A stretch of DNA of 43,801 bases from Virgibacillus chiguensis. Lineage in GTDB: Bacteria > Bacillota > Bacilli > Bacillales > Amphibacillaceae. Shown piece after piece: positions 1 to 7,814 of this stretch. A program made the translations under genes and the position numbers. The stretch spans positions 75,137 through 118,937 of the forward strand of contig NZ_FQXD01000004.1 of the NCBI RefSeq assembly GCF_900129865.1, read 5' to 3'. How positions within the stretch are numbered: position 1 is the stretch's first letter; the number at the start of each line of letters is the position of its first letter. The notes beneath the pieces are model-generated. The model did not search any database and was not told the origin of the DNA. It worked only from the letters and a program-made list of their open reading frames with translations.

Positions 1-250
1 CGCGCGGAAATTCGCTCACGCACGTCGTAAAATCGCTCCTCGCGCGGAAATTCGCTCATGCACGTCGCAAAATCGCTCATCGCGCGCGGAAATTCGCTCA
101 CGTACGTCGCAAAATCGCTCCCCCCTACGCGAGAATACGCTCATGTTCGAGGAGAAGTCAGAAGTCGCCTACCCTGCACAAGAAGTCGCTCGCTCTCTGC
201 AGAAAAAGTGGCTTACGCAGTAAATCGTATGTCGGGTCGCGTCCGTTTGC
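1..250 (+). repeat. R1 tandem-repeat array, right end (array 1)
   Basis: CGCTC recurs at 13, 34, 53, 74, 95, 116 and 138 (steps of 19-22 bp). Units alternate between type A (CGCTC then ..CGTCGcAAAAT) and type B (CGCTC then ..CGCGCGGAAATT). After about 145 the pattern decays into TCGCC/TCGCT remnants and is lost by about 250. The array begins upstream of the window. It has the same orientation and A/B alternation as the arrays at 26043 and 43328. Reading frames across it are repeat artefacts, and no gene is called in 1-396. Confidence 0.9.
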
Positions 251-396
251 TTCTCGAATGAAATGACTAAGCGTATGTAATGAGCACTGCTAAAGCAGGA
301 TTAATTTTCTGGATACATGTAACTATAGAAATGAAAGATCCGATCTAAAATTGTGAATTTTTTGTAGGTATAACAATTTATTTTGTTCTCCAAGTT

Positions 397-2157
397 TCAA
401 AGCTTAAAGACATTCACTTGTTTATGAAGGTCTTTAGCTAATTCTGCTAACTCTTCAATATTGTGAGAAACTTGCTCCATGGTACCGGTCGTCTCTTCTG
501 TAGAAGCTGCAACTTGTTCTACTCCAGCTGCTGATTCCTGTGAAACAGAAGCTATTTCTTTGACGAGTTGCTCCATGTCTTTACTTGTTTCTGTATTCTC
601 TTTTAGTTTCATGGAAATAGCTTGCATTTTTTCAATCATACCCGTTATCGCATTATTCATTTGTTGGAAGTTAGCTCCTGTATCTTCAATCTGTTGCTTT
701 CCAGTTTTTACTTCATCATAACCTCGATTTAAAGAAGAAACGACGTCGCTTGTCTCCGATTGAATCCGCTGCACGATGGTAGTAATTTCACCGACAGATT
801 GCGCAACTTGTTCTGAAAGTTTTCGAACTTCATCTGCTACTACGGCAAAACCTCTACCATGTTCACCAGCTCTTGCAGCTTCAATGGCGGCATTTAACGA
901 GAGCAAATTCGTCTGTTCTGCAATATCTCGTATAACTTTCACAAGTTTGGATATTTGACTTGACTGATTATCCAAGCCTTTTACTTGCGTTACTGCTTCT
1001 TCTACAATGGTGTCAATCTGGTTCATTTGCTGGACAGATTGTTGCATTAAGCTAGAACTTTCTGTCGTCCATTTTCGCACTTCGCTAGCATCTGTCATTA
1101 CTTCGCTTCCTCTTTGTTCAGAAATGTGTACATTATCAACGAAGTGATTCATATTGTCAGATAGTTCACTTGCGCCTGTTGCTTGCATTTCTGTACCGCT
1201 AGCTAATTCTTCCATCGTTGTAGCGATTTGATGGTTACTTTCTTTCACTTCACTAGCTGATTTCGTTAATTGCTCACTTTGTGCTGATACAGAGGAAGAA
1301 ACGTTTTGGACGCTCTGAATGATTGTTCGTATTCGATCTCGCATCCTATGTACAGCTTGAGCTAGTTGACCAATTTCATCCTTTGATTTAGTCTCTTCCT
1401 GTTGTATATGCAAATTTCCATTTGCTATATCTTTTGTAGTGTGAACAATGCTTTGCAATCTGGAAGTAATGCCACGGCTAATCATAATCATGAGTGGTAT
1501 ACCGATAGCTAGCGATAATAGATTGGAGAATGCTAGTATGTATACACTCCTGTTTGAGCTGTTTTCTGTTTCAGCAATGGCTCTAGCCTGTTGTTGTTGC
1601 GTTTGATCGAGGAGATTATTGACAAGTGTTAGTGTGTCTTCTCGCAATCCTCCCGAATAGTGACGAATAGTGTTAGCAAATTGCTCTCTTCCTTCTTCGA
1701 CAGAGGTTACCATTCGCTCCAAAAATGCTTTATCAATGGACTCGTTTTTATCAACAATATCGCTAAGAATAGCTTTCTGATTTTTATCATCCATCGTTTT
1801 ATCTAATTGTTGGGCAACTTTCTCGAATTCCTTTTGATAGGCTTCGAAGTTAGTAAAATATTTATCATTCCCAGTAATTAAATAGTCGGCGGATTGTACA
1901 TCTTTCGCCTGAATAATGATTGCTAATTGGGAAATTTGGTCTGTTTGTTCCTGTAGTTCATTCACTCTATGAATATCTTGTTGTCCTCCTTTTAATTGCA
2001 CATATACAATGATAGAAGAAGTAAGCATTAAAGCAATCGTTAAAAAGAAAACAGACAAATATTTTTTGTGAATGCGTAGATTTCCCCAAGCAACAATGAC
2101 TTTCTTTTTCCAGTTCTTTTGCGTTTTTGCCTTTGTATGGACTTTTTTGTTTTTCAT
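397..2157 (-). CDS. Methyl-accepting chemotaxis protein (transmembrane chemoreceptor)
   Basis: A 586-residue chemoreceptor that would sense an extracellular signal and control the CheA kinase. Layout: basic N-terminus, membrane helix at about 35-55, extracellular all-helical sensor domain at about 60-200 (its [14 protein letters not shown] stretch looks CHASE3-like), second membrane helix at about 207-227, HAMP domain to about 280, and a long cytoplasmic signalling coiled coil. The conserved hairpin tip is present ([16 protein letters not shown] followed by [14 protein letters not shown]). The start is an ATG preceded by a G-rich AGGGGGG site. It stands alone, divergent from the GNAT-like gene, with an R3 repeat upstream. 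A GCCTATAA box on the minus strand at 2260-2267 resembles a sigma-D -10 element, but no matching -35 is visible. The ligand cannot be told from sequence. Confidence 0.95.
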   Translation of the reverse strand: MKNKKVHTKAKTQKNWKKKVIVAWGNLRIHKKYLSVFFLTIALMLTSSIIVYVQLKGGQQDIHRVNELQEQTDQISQLAIIIQAKDVQSADYLITGNDKYFTNFEAYQKEFEKVAQQLDKTMDDKNQKAILSDIVDKNESIDKAFLERMVTSVEEGREQFANTIRHYSGGLREDTLTLVNNLLDQTQQQQARAIAETENSSNRSVYILAFSNLLSLAIGIPLMIMISRGITSRLQSIVHTTKDIANGNLHIQQEETKSKDEIGQLAQAVHRMRDRIRTIIQSVQNVSSSVSAQSEQLTKSASEVKESNHQIATTMEELASGTEMQATGASELSDNMNHFVDNVHISEQRGSEVMTDASEVRKWTTESSSLMQQSVQQMNQIDTIVEEAVTQVKGLDNQSSQISKLVKVIRDIAEQTNLLSLNAAIEAARAGEHGRGFAVVADEVRKLSEQVAQSVGEITTIVQRIQSETSDVVSSLNRGYDEVKTGKQQIEDTGANFQQMNNAITGMIEKMQAISMKLKENTETSKDMEQLVKEIASVSQESAAGVEQVAASTEETTGTMEQVSHNIEELAELAKDLHKQVNVFKL

Positions 2158-2279
2158 AGAACCCCCCCTGTTTTAGCATAATTCCTTTAGCCCCGTTGAC
2201 TCGTCTGATTCGTTCATTACTAACCCGGCACCCACTTCATTGTTAAAAAAAAAATAAACTTATAGGCAATTTTTTAATT

Positions 2280-2529
2280 GTCTAGGAAATTACACTAGCG
2301 TTGCATAAACTAACTAAGTTATTTAGCCACGTCCGGCGCAAGCGCCCAGCAACTAGGCGACTTCACTCCATTGCCTTACGCTAAGTCATCATCGGTTCGT
2401 TCTAAATAGGAAGGCCGACTAAAGACGGGCTTGCCGCAGGGCGCCGGCAGCAGGAGCATGATTCCTAAAACTTTCGTTGATTCGTTCCAGTCGCTACGTT
2501 GCTAGCCGGGCGCCCTGAGCCTTTGTTCT
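2280..2529 (+). repeat. R3 dispersed structured repeat, copy 1
   Basis: A 250-bp GC-richer element beginning GTCTAGGAAATTACACTAG and ending GAGCCTTTGTTC, highly similar to 16174-16432 and 33395-33646. AGCAACTAGGCGACT (2348-2362) can pair with AGTCGCTACGTTGCT (2489-2503), extended by GCGCCC (2342-2347) with GGGCGC (2508-2513). It lies in the divergent gap between the chemoreceptor and the GNAT-like gene. No coding function is supported. Confidence 0.85.
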
Positions 2530-2901
2530 TTGTTTCATATGATTAGTAGCGTGTTAAAAGTCTTGATGCAGTATGATTTTTTAACGTATGAGCATTTCAC
2601 TATGTTCTTTTTAAAGGATGAAAAGAATATTTCTATCATTATAAATAATTCCACCTTTTTTAACATATCGACTAAATTTGAAAATAATTAAAGCTATTAG
2701 TGCAAATTTTTTTACAATAGGTGAGCAAAAAGGTTCGATCTCAGCAGGTAAGCGTTATGATTATAAATTGTTGAAACAAAGTTAGTAGAGAACTTCTCGC
2801 TACTTAAATAACTGACAACCGATGCTACCATTTGCGTTAAAAAGCCGTTCTCGTGTAAAATGTCAAATTGTGTGCGTAATTATAAAGATGTAGGTGATAA
2901 G
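2530..2901. other. AT-rich intergenic stretch
   Basis: About 370 bases between the R3 copy and the GNAT-like start. It holds no convincing reading frame, RNA gene or strong hairpin. It presumably carries the promoter of the downstream gene, but I cannot place a good -35/-10 pair. Confidence 0.5.
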
Positions 2902-3417
2902 ATGCAAGCTTCTGCTTTTATAGCAAGCGAAAAAAACAAGCAAGAATTAGAGAAAGAACTAAATACATTGGAAGTACAAGTCTTTCGTATGCAACAAAAT
3001 GTAAAAGAAATTGCCAAACAAGCTTCTATTGTTAGTATTGATCAAACAAAAGAGGCTAACTGGGTCATCATCTATGCAATTCGAAAAGCAAATTCGATTC
3101 AAATGATGCTTCATGAATGTACGAAGCCATTTCGTGGGAAATGGGATTCAGCTATTGAAGCTGAATATAAACGAGAAAATACCCTTCACATTTCTGATAT
3201 TAAAGGGGAAGAAAATAAAGGCTACGGTTCTGTATTAATGAACCATTTAAAAGAGCTTGCTTATGATGAAAACAAACATTATATTACTGGTGATATCGTT
3301 AAACGTGATTTTGATCATGTGGAGCGGTTGAAATATTTTTACGCCAAGCATTATTTTGACATAAGTATTGATCATAAAGAAGAAAAAGGGAAAATCATTT
3401 GGTCTCCTTGCAAATAA
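2902..3417 (+). CDS. GNAT-like N-acetyltransferase-fold protein
   Basis: A 171-residue protein. The N-terminal third is charged and predicted helical or coiled coil (about 10-45). The C-terminal part carries a GNAT-like acetyl-CoA-binding signature, GYGSVLMNHLKELA, after an I-x-D-I strand, then a Y-FYAKHYF segment typical of the last GNAT helix and strand. The start is placed at 2902 because AGGTG lies five bases upstream. An in-frame ATG at 2860 has no ribosome binding site. Substrate unknown. The fold assignment rests on these motifs only, and the N-terminal extension is not typical of simple acetyltransferases. Confidence 0.75.
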   Translation: MQASAFIASEKNKQELEKELNTLEVQVFRMQQNVKEIAKQASIVSIDQTKEANWVIIYAIRKANSIQMMLHECTKPFRGKWDSAIEAEYKRENTLHISDIKGEENKGYGSVLMNHLKELAYDENKHYITGDIVKRDFDHVERLKYFYAKHYFDISIDHKEEKGKIIWSPCK

Positions 3418-3552
3418 TCAAGATTTTCGCTGTCGTAGCTTTCCTTGGCCTGTGGGAAAGCGAAGTTGGAAGACCTCACAGAAAAAAGCGAACTCCTTTT
3501 TTTCGAGGAAGTTAAAGTTGAGAAAAACATGACACATAATTTATCGTTTTGT

Positions 3553-3603
3553 TTGACAACCTTTTTACCTTCCTATACCATTTAATATTGAACGATGGTC
3601 AAT
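3553..3603 (+). promoter_or_regulatory. tetR-type promoter with autoregulatory operator
   Basis: TTGACA at 3553-3558 followed 15-17 bp later by TATACC/TACCAT gives a plausible sigma-A promoter. Just downstream, 3587-3603 reads ATTGAACGATGGTCAAT, an imperfect palindrome. Its match at 4350-4366 lies before the neighbouring epimerase-like gene. Including the flanking TAAA, the two sites agree at 17 of 21 positions. Confidence 0.6.
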
Positions 3604-3620
3604 TAAATGGAGGATTACAA

Positions 3621-4190
3621 ATGGTAGCTAGAAAAACAGTTTCGAAAGAACTTACGCGTGAAATGATTCTTGAAGCAGCGAATGACCTATTTGTAAAAAA
3701 GGGTTATCAACATGTGTCAATGAGGCAAATCGCTACTAAATTAAATTACAGTCATGGATCGTTATATTACCATTTTAAGAACAAAGCAGAGTTGTTCTTT
3801 GCAGTAGTTGAAAACCATTTTCAACTACTTGATGAAAGAATGTTTGCTATTCAGAGAAAAGAGCTCTCTAATGAAGAAAAATTGAAGCATTTAATGCAGG
3901 ACTATATTGCTTTTGGACTGACTCATCAAAGTCATTATGAGATTATGTTTTTAATTAAAGATGAGGATGTGCGGACATTTACGGAAGAAGCGCCAATGAA
4001 AGCTTACCAAAGATTTGCCCACTTTGTTGCTGCGTGGAGTAGTAAAGCGTTATCCATTCAAGTAATTTGGTCAATGTTTTTATCCTTACATGGATTTGTA
4101 ACGCATTATATACGACATGTAAATAATTATGAAGATGTTGAAGCAATGGCTAAACGTCATGTTAGTTTACTTCTACAATGGACAAAATGA
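3621..4190 (+). CDS. TetR/AcrR-family transcriptional regulator
   Basis: A 189-residue repressor. The N-terminal DNA-binding domain spans about 8-55, with the helix-turn-helix MRQIATKLNYSHGSLYYHF, characteristic of TetR proteins. The C-terminal helical ligand domain is not specific enough to name an inducer. The start at 3621 has GGAGG seven bases upstream. A longer frame opening at 3549 would run through the promoter and operator and is rejected. It lies directly before the epimerase-like gene, which carries a matching palindrome at 4350-4366, so it probably represses itself and that gene. Confidence 0.9.
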   Translation: MVARKTVSKELTREMILEAANDLFVKKGYQHVSMRQIATKLNYSHGSLYYHFKNKAELFFAVVENHFQLLDERMFAIQRKELSNEEKLKHLMQDYIAFGLTHQSHYEIMFLIKDEDVRTFTEEAPMKAYQRFAHFVAAWSSKALSIQVIWSMFLSLHGFVTHYIRHVNNYEDVEAMAKRHVSLLLQWTK

Positions 4191-4313
4191 CGTAAATCGA
4201 ACGTAAGTAATTGGGGAAAATTAGTTTTCTGGCAAGTTTTATGGGAAGTTGTCGTTTTCCTATACTATACATGTAAAAAGTTGAGTTATCAGAACTGAAA
4301 GCTGTACATAAAG

Positions 4314-4337
4314 ACTTGGTGAAAGTTCCAAGTTTTT
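4314..4337 (+). terminator. Terminator-like hairpin downstream of the tetR gene (R4-type)
   Basis: ACTTGG (4314-4319) pairs with CCAAGT (4328-4333), followed by TTTTATT. The stem and its CATAAAGACTTGG lead-in match the 3' hairpin of the dispersed R4 element, so this may be an R4 remnant serving as the tetR terminator. The stem is short, so strength is uncertain. Confidence 0.45.
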
Positions 4338-4349
4338 ATTAAGCTTCTA

Positions 4350-4366
4350 ATTGACCATTGGTTAAT
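4350..4366. promoter_or_regulatory. Predicted TetR operator before the epimerase-like gene
   Basis: ATTGACCATTGGTTAAT contains the near-perfect palindrome TTGACCA-T-TGGTTAA. It matches the site at 3587-3603 before the tetR gene. It ends 22 bases before the ATG of the downstream gene, a position where a bound repressor would block transcription. Confidence 0.6.
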
Positions 4367-4388
4367 TAAACGAAGGGAAGTTGATACA

Positions 4389-5324
4389 ATGAAAAAAGCA
4401 CTTGTGCTAGGCGCTTCTGGCGGAATGGGATACGCATTAGTGAGGGAATTGATTCAGCGTGACTTTTCCGTAACAGTTTTCGCTCGTTCTAAAGAAAAGC
4501 TAAATAAGTTGTTTTCTCGTTATTCAGAGGTGACCATTGTTCATGGGGATGCGTTTAATCAAAAATTATTAGCACAAATATCCGAAAACCAAGATATCAT
4601 TTTTCATGCAATTAATTTACCATATGGTGATTGGCAAGATAAGCTTCTTCCATTAACCGAGAACATATTACAAGCAACAAAGAAAAATAATGCAAAACTC
4701 GCAATTGTAGATAATATCTACGCATACGGAAAACATATGGAAGCGATAAAGGAAACAGCTATAAAACATCCGCATACGAAAAAAGGCAAGTTACGGCTAC
4801 AAGTTGAGAAACAAATTATGAAATCGAATGTACCTTACGTGCTCGCTCATTTTCCTGACTTCTTTGGCCCTTATGCAGAAAATACGCAGTTGAATTTCAC
4901 ATTACAATCTGTAGCTGCTAACAAACGTGCTTGGTTCATTGGAAGCCATCATATAGAAAGAGAGCATCTTTTCACATTTGATGGAGCAAAGGCGTTGGTA
5001 AATCTATCATTACAGGACAAATCTTATGGGGAGCATTGGAACATACCAGCCGCTCGGCCTATAGAAGGCGTGGAGTTAATAAAGTTGATTCGAGATTTGA
5101 CAGGATATGAGAAAAACGTAGGGACAGTAACTACGAACATGTTGCGGTTATTAGGGATATTTAATCAGCACATGCGAGAATTTGTAGAAATGCAGTATTT
5201 AAACCAACACCCTGTAATATTAATTGGGGAAAAGTACGAAGAAAGAATAGGCGCATTGCCGAGAACACCTTACAAAAAAGCGTTAGAACTGACGTTGAAT
5301 GCTTATCAAAATGGGACAACTTAA
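4389..5324 (+). CDS. NAD-dependent epimerase/dehydratase-like (atypical/extended SDR) protein
   Basis: A 311-residue Rossmann-fold protein. The N-terminal dinucleotide-binding motif is GASGGMG (about 8-14). It is followed by a short variable region and an active-site-like region DNIYAYGK, in which Tyr and Lys sit in Y-x-x-x-K-like spacing. The C-terminal half resembles NAD(P)-binding sugar epimerase/dehydratase family proteins. Substrate unknown. An AAGGGAAG site precedes the ATG. The promoter region carries an operator shared with the tetR gene upstream, so expression is probably induced by the TetR ligand, perhaps the enzyme's substrate or a toxic aldehyde or quinone (inference). Confidence 0.85.
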   Translation: MKKALVLGASGGMGYALVRELIQRDFSVTVFARSKEKLNKLFSRYSEVTIVHGDAFNQKLLAQISENQDIIFHAINLPYGDWQDKLLPLTENILQATKKNNAKLAIVDNIYAYGKHMEAIKETAIKHPHTKKGKLRLQVEKQIMKSNVPYVLAHFPDFFGPYAENTQLNFTLQSVAANKRAWFIGSHHIEREHLFTFDGAKALVNLSLQDKSYGEHWNIPAARPIEGVELIKLIRDLTGYEKNVGTVTTNMLRLLGIFNQHMREFVEMQYLNQHPVILIGEKYEERIGALPRTPYKKALELTLNAYQNGTT

Positions 5325-5558
5325 CAATACCAGCGAAAGGTAGAATACTATATATACGGTTCGTTTACAACATATAGAAAACCATTAACTCCGATAAACT
5401 GCCTAAAAAGAAGCCGTCATGCATGCGCTTTAACTTAAATCTGATAGCAGCCTCCGATTCGAGCAATTCGCCAGGGCTGTAATCGTTCAGAGTTTACGAA
5501 CAGGACAAACATGGATGGAATAGGCTATAGGAAGAGCGAATAAATGGAGAGATGATGT
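5325..5558. repeat. Degenerate R5 repeat remnant in intergenic gap
   Basis: The segment around 5390-5490 contains CCTCCGATTCGAGCAATTCG, matching the R5 copy at about 10918. The rest is eroded. No gene is seen in this gap. Confidence 0.4.
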
Positions 5559-6971
5559 ATGGGAATATATGTGGTAAATCGAGGTGATACACTTTGGAAA
5601 ATAGCACAACGCTATGGATTAGATGTACAACAAATACGTACACTTAATCAATTACCAGATGCAAACAAGCTCGTCGTTGGTCAAAGCTTGGTCATACCAG
5701 ATCCAACAAAAGAATACGTTGTACAAACTGGTGATACATTAACTCAGATTGCAGAGAATTACCATGTTGCATTAGCTGATCTGGCCGCTGTTAACAACCT
5801 TACAGAAACTTCTATTATCTATGAGGGGCAATTGTTATCCTTGCCTTATTTTCTCTACCTTGTTGAGCCTGGCGACTCTATTTGGCAGCTTGCACACAGT
5901 TTTGGTGTAACAACAGCAGAAATTTTGCAGGTGAATTTCCTTGTTCAACCATCTAGTATTTATCCGGGGACTATTATACGAATTCCTTTTCCAGCAAAGC
6001 CTAACAAACAAATATGTGCCTATACTATCCAGTTAGATCAACAGGGGAAACAAGATATGTTAATGAATGGTCGATTGCTGACATACGTAAATCCATTTTC
6101 TTATCAAGTGAATGTAGATGGTAGTTTAACTTCTTTATCTGATGAACGCATTTTAGAAGCGGCAAAGGAAATGAATGTAGCACCATTACTTGTATTAAGT
6201 AATATCAAAGCAGGGGACTTCGATTCAGATACAGCAGCAACAATCTTACGAGATGTCCAGTTACAGGATAAAGTAATTACAAACGTGTTAGCTATTATGA
6301 ACGATAAGGGATATAGAGGCATAAATATTAATTTTGAATATGTATATCCGGAAGATCGAGATCGGTATACGGAATTTTTAAAACGAATGGTTCGTCGTTT
6401 GCATCCTCTAGGATATCTTGTAACAACAGCAGTGGCACCAAAAACAAGTAGCGATCAAAAGGGATTACTATATGAAGCACATGATTATGAAGCACAAGGA
6501 AAAGTAGTCGATTTTATTAATTTGATGACGTATGAATGGGGATGGGCGGGAGGCAGGCCGCTAGCCATTGCGCCTATTAATGAAGTCGAAAAAGTATTGG
6601 ATTATGCAGTTACTGTCATACCAAAAGAAAAAATAATGATGGGAATCCCTTTATACGGAAGGGATTGGAAGATACCTTGGCAAGAAGGAACCCGTGCTCG
6701 AACAATTAACGCACAGGAAGCTGTCGATTTAGCTTTCACTTATAAAGAAGCTATTCAATATGATGAAATTTATCAAGCGCCAAATTTTCGTTATACAGAT
6801 GACAATGGGCAGAGGCATGAGGTTTGGTTTGAAGATGCCCGCAGCGTAAAGGCAAAATACGAACGAATAGCTAATTACGATATAAGAGGCGCTATGTTTT
6901 GGGTGTTAGGGATCCCGTTTGCCCAAAATTGGCCAGTCTTACAGAGTGAATTCCAAGTAATGAAAATATAA
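5559..6971 (+). CDS. LysM-repeat glycoside hydrolase family 18 (YaaH/SleL-like N-acetylglucosaminidase)
   Basis: A 470-residue protein with three LysM domains (about 2-48, 52-97 and 99-142; each starts Y-V-(V/E)-x-GD(T/S)). A GH18 catalytic domain follows from about 150 to the end. This is the build of Bacillus YaaH/SleL enzymes, which bind spore peptidoglycan and cleave cortex fragments at N-acetylglucosamine. There is no signal peptide, as in spore-located members. The catalytic region reads GININFEYV: the acid Glu is kept, but the two preceding Asp positions of the general DxxDxDxE motif are Asn. GGAGAG lies about eight bases before the ATG. Spore-stage expression is inferred from the family; no sigma-E promoter was identified. 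Confidence 0.92.
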   Translation: MGIYVVNRGDTLWKIAQRYGLDVQQIRTLNQLPDANKLVVGQSLVIPDPTKEYVVQTGDTLTQIAENYHVALADLAAVNNLTETSIIYEGQLLSLPYFLYLVEPGDSIWQLAHSFGVTTAEILQVNFLVQPSSIYPGTIIRIPFPAKPNKQICAYTIQLDQQGKQDMLMNGRLLTYVNPFSYQVNVDGSLTSLSDERILEAAKEMNVAPLLVLSNIKAGDFDSDTAATILRDVQLQDKVITNVLAIMNDKGYRGININFEYVYPEDRDRYTEFLKRMVRRLHPLGYLVTTAVAPKTSSDQKGLLYEAHDYEAQGKVVDFINLMTYEWGWAGGRPLAIAPINEVEKVLDYAVTVIPKEKIMMGIPLYGRDWKIPWQEGTRARTINAQEAVDLAFTYKEAIQYDEIYQAPNFRYTDDNGQRHEVWFEDARSVKAKYERIANYDIRGAMFWVLGIPFAQNWPVLQSEFQVMKI

Positions 6972-7033
6972 GGATTGACAAATAAAGTACGGTCGGATAA
7001 ACTTAAAACAATTATAAAAGGGAGGTGAGGTAG

Positions 7034-7147
7034 ATGAATCAAACTGGTGATATAACGAAAATGAAAGCATATCTTGCTATTCGTTATGCAATTTTTTCCA
7101 ATAATCAAAGCAACGGGATACGTGTGTCCATTGCGAATTCAAAATAA
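7034..7147 (+). CDS. Small hypothetical protein (37 aa)
   Basis: A 37-codon frame beginning MNQTGDITKMKAYLAIRYAI, preceded by a very strong GGGAGGTGAGG ribosome binding site, 62 bases after the glucosaminidase gene. A strong hairpin at 7252-7287 lies downstream. No family is recognised and no clear membrane helix is present. The ribosome binding site is the main support. It could be a degraded gene end or a small peptide co-transcribed with the spore gene. Confidence 0.4.
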   Translation: MNQTGDITKMKAYLAIRYAIFSNNQSNGIRVSIANSK

Positions 7148-7251
7148 TGGAAAAAATCAGTGAGAGACATCTACCTAACCGGACGGAAATAAGTGTAACG
7201 TGTGTGAACAATTGTACTTAGTAAAGTGCAATGCTTATTTGTGGATTTATG

Positions 7252-7305
7252 AAACGGCGTAAGGAGAAAACTCTACTTACGTCGTTTTGCTATGATTTTT
7301 TTTAC
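7252..7305 (+). terminator. Strong hairpin with trailing T-run
   Basis: AAACGGCGTAAG (7252-7263) pairs with CTTACGTCGTTT (7276-7287) with one G-U type mismatch. An inner GAG/CTC pair caps the stem. A run of T residues follows after about ten bases (TGATTTTTTTT). It is a likely terminator for the 5559-7147 transcript. Confidence 0.55.
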
Positions 7306-7308
7306 ACT

Positions 7309-7393
7309 ATAGGAAAGCATAAGATTTTCTTGGTTTATAGTATAAGAAAAACAAGGCTTTCGCCATAGACTTGGCGACAAGCCCAGTTTTTCT
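7309..7393 (+). repeat. R4 dispersed repeat, near-complete copy
   Basis: Begins ACTATAGGAAAGCATAAG, contains TATAGTATAAGAAAAAC and a GGCTTTCGCC mini-hairpin, and ends in ACTTGGC-gacaa-GCCcAGT followed by TTTTCT (7369-7392), a terminator-like stem. Related copies lie at 16052-16170, 33320-33394 and 33647-33700. Confidence 0.65.
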
Positions 7394-7814
7394 AAAGCAT
7401 TCGTTCTCTATGAAGAATTGGTGATAAGCTACGTTTTTTATGAACTACATCAAGTTGTAATACCACACTGTAAAAAATGATTTAATTTAAGTGAGAGATG
7501 ACAAGACTTATATTTTATCATCACAGGTTTATCATGCATATATTTCAACTAGAAGAACGGATTGCGTTTTAAGGTGTATCGTATAAGAAAAACGTCAGAA
7601 AACCTGTTTCTAAACGGTATTCATGAGCAGTTCATTTATTGTTGCCTAAATGAACGCGAAAATATCATTGGTTGGTGGCGTTTGCATATGCACCACTTTA
7701 CTAGCTTCCCGTGCAAGAGGAACACGCTTTAAGAAAATCACTTACTAATAAAATGAAATCTTGTTCCTAACGTATAGGTAGCGTTGTCTCTTCTAGAGCG
7801 GAGGAAGAGAAAAA
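7394..7814. other. Intergenic stretch before the ABC-F gene
   Basis: About 420 bases with no supported gene. A fragment of R4 (GCGTTTTAAGGTGTATCGTATAAG) occurs near 7566-7590. The last 40 bases hold the leader and GGAGGAAGAG ribosome binding site of the ABC-F gene. Confidence 0.5.

Noticed and set aside
58-261. 67-codon frame in the left array
   Set aside because: Repeat translation without a ribosome binding site.
2280-2529. Insertion sequence or transposase remnant
   Set aside because: No transposase-like frame and no clear terminal inverted repeats with target duplication; better described as a structured dispersed repeat.
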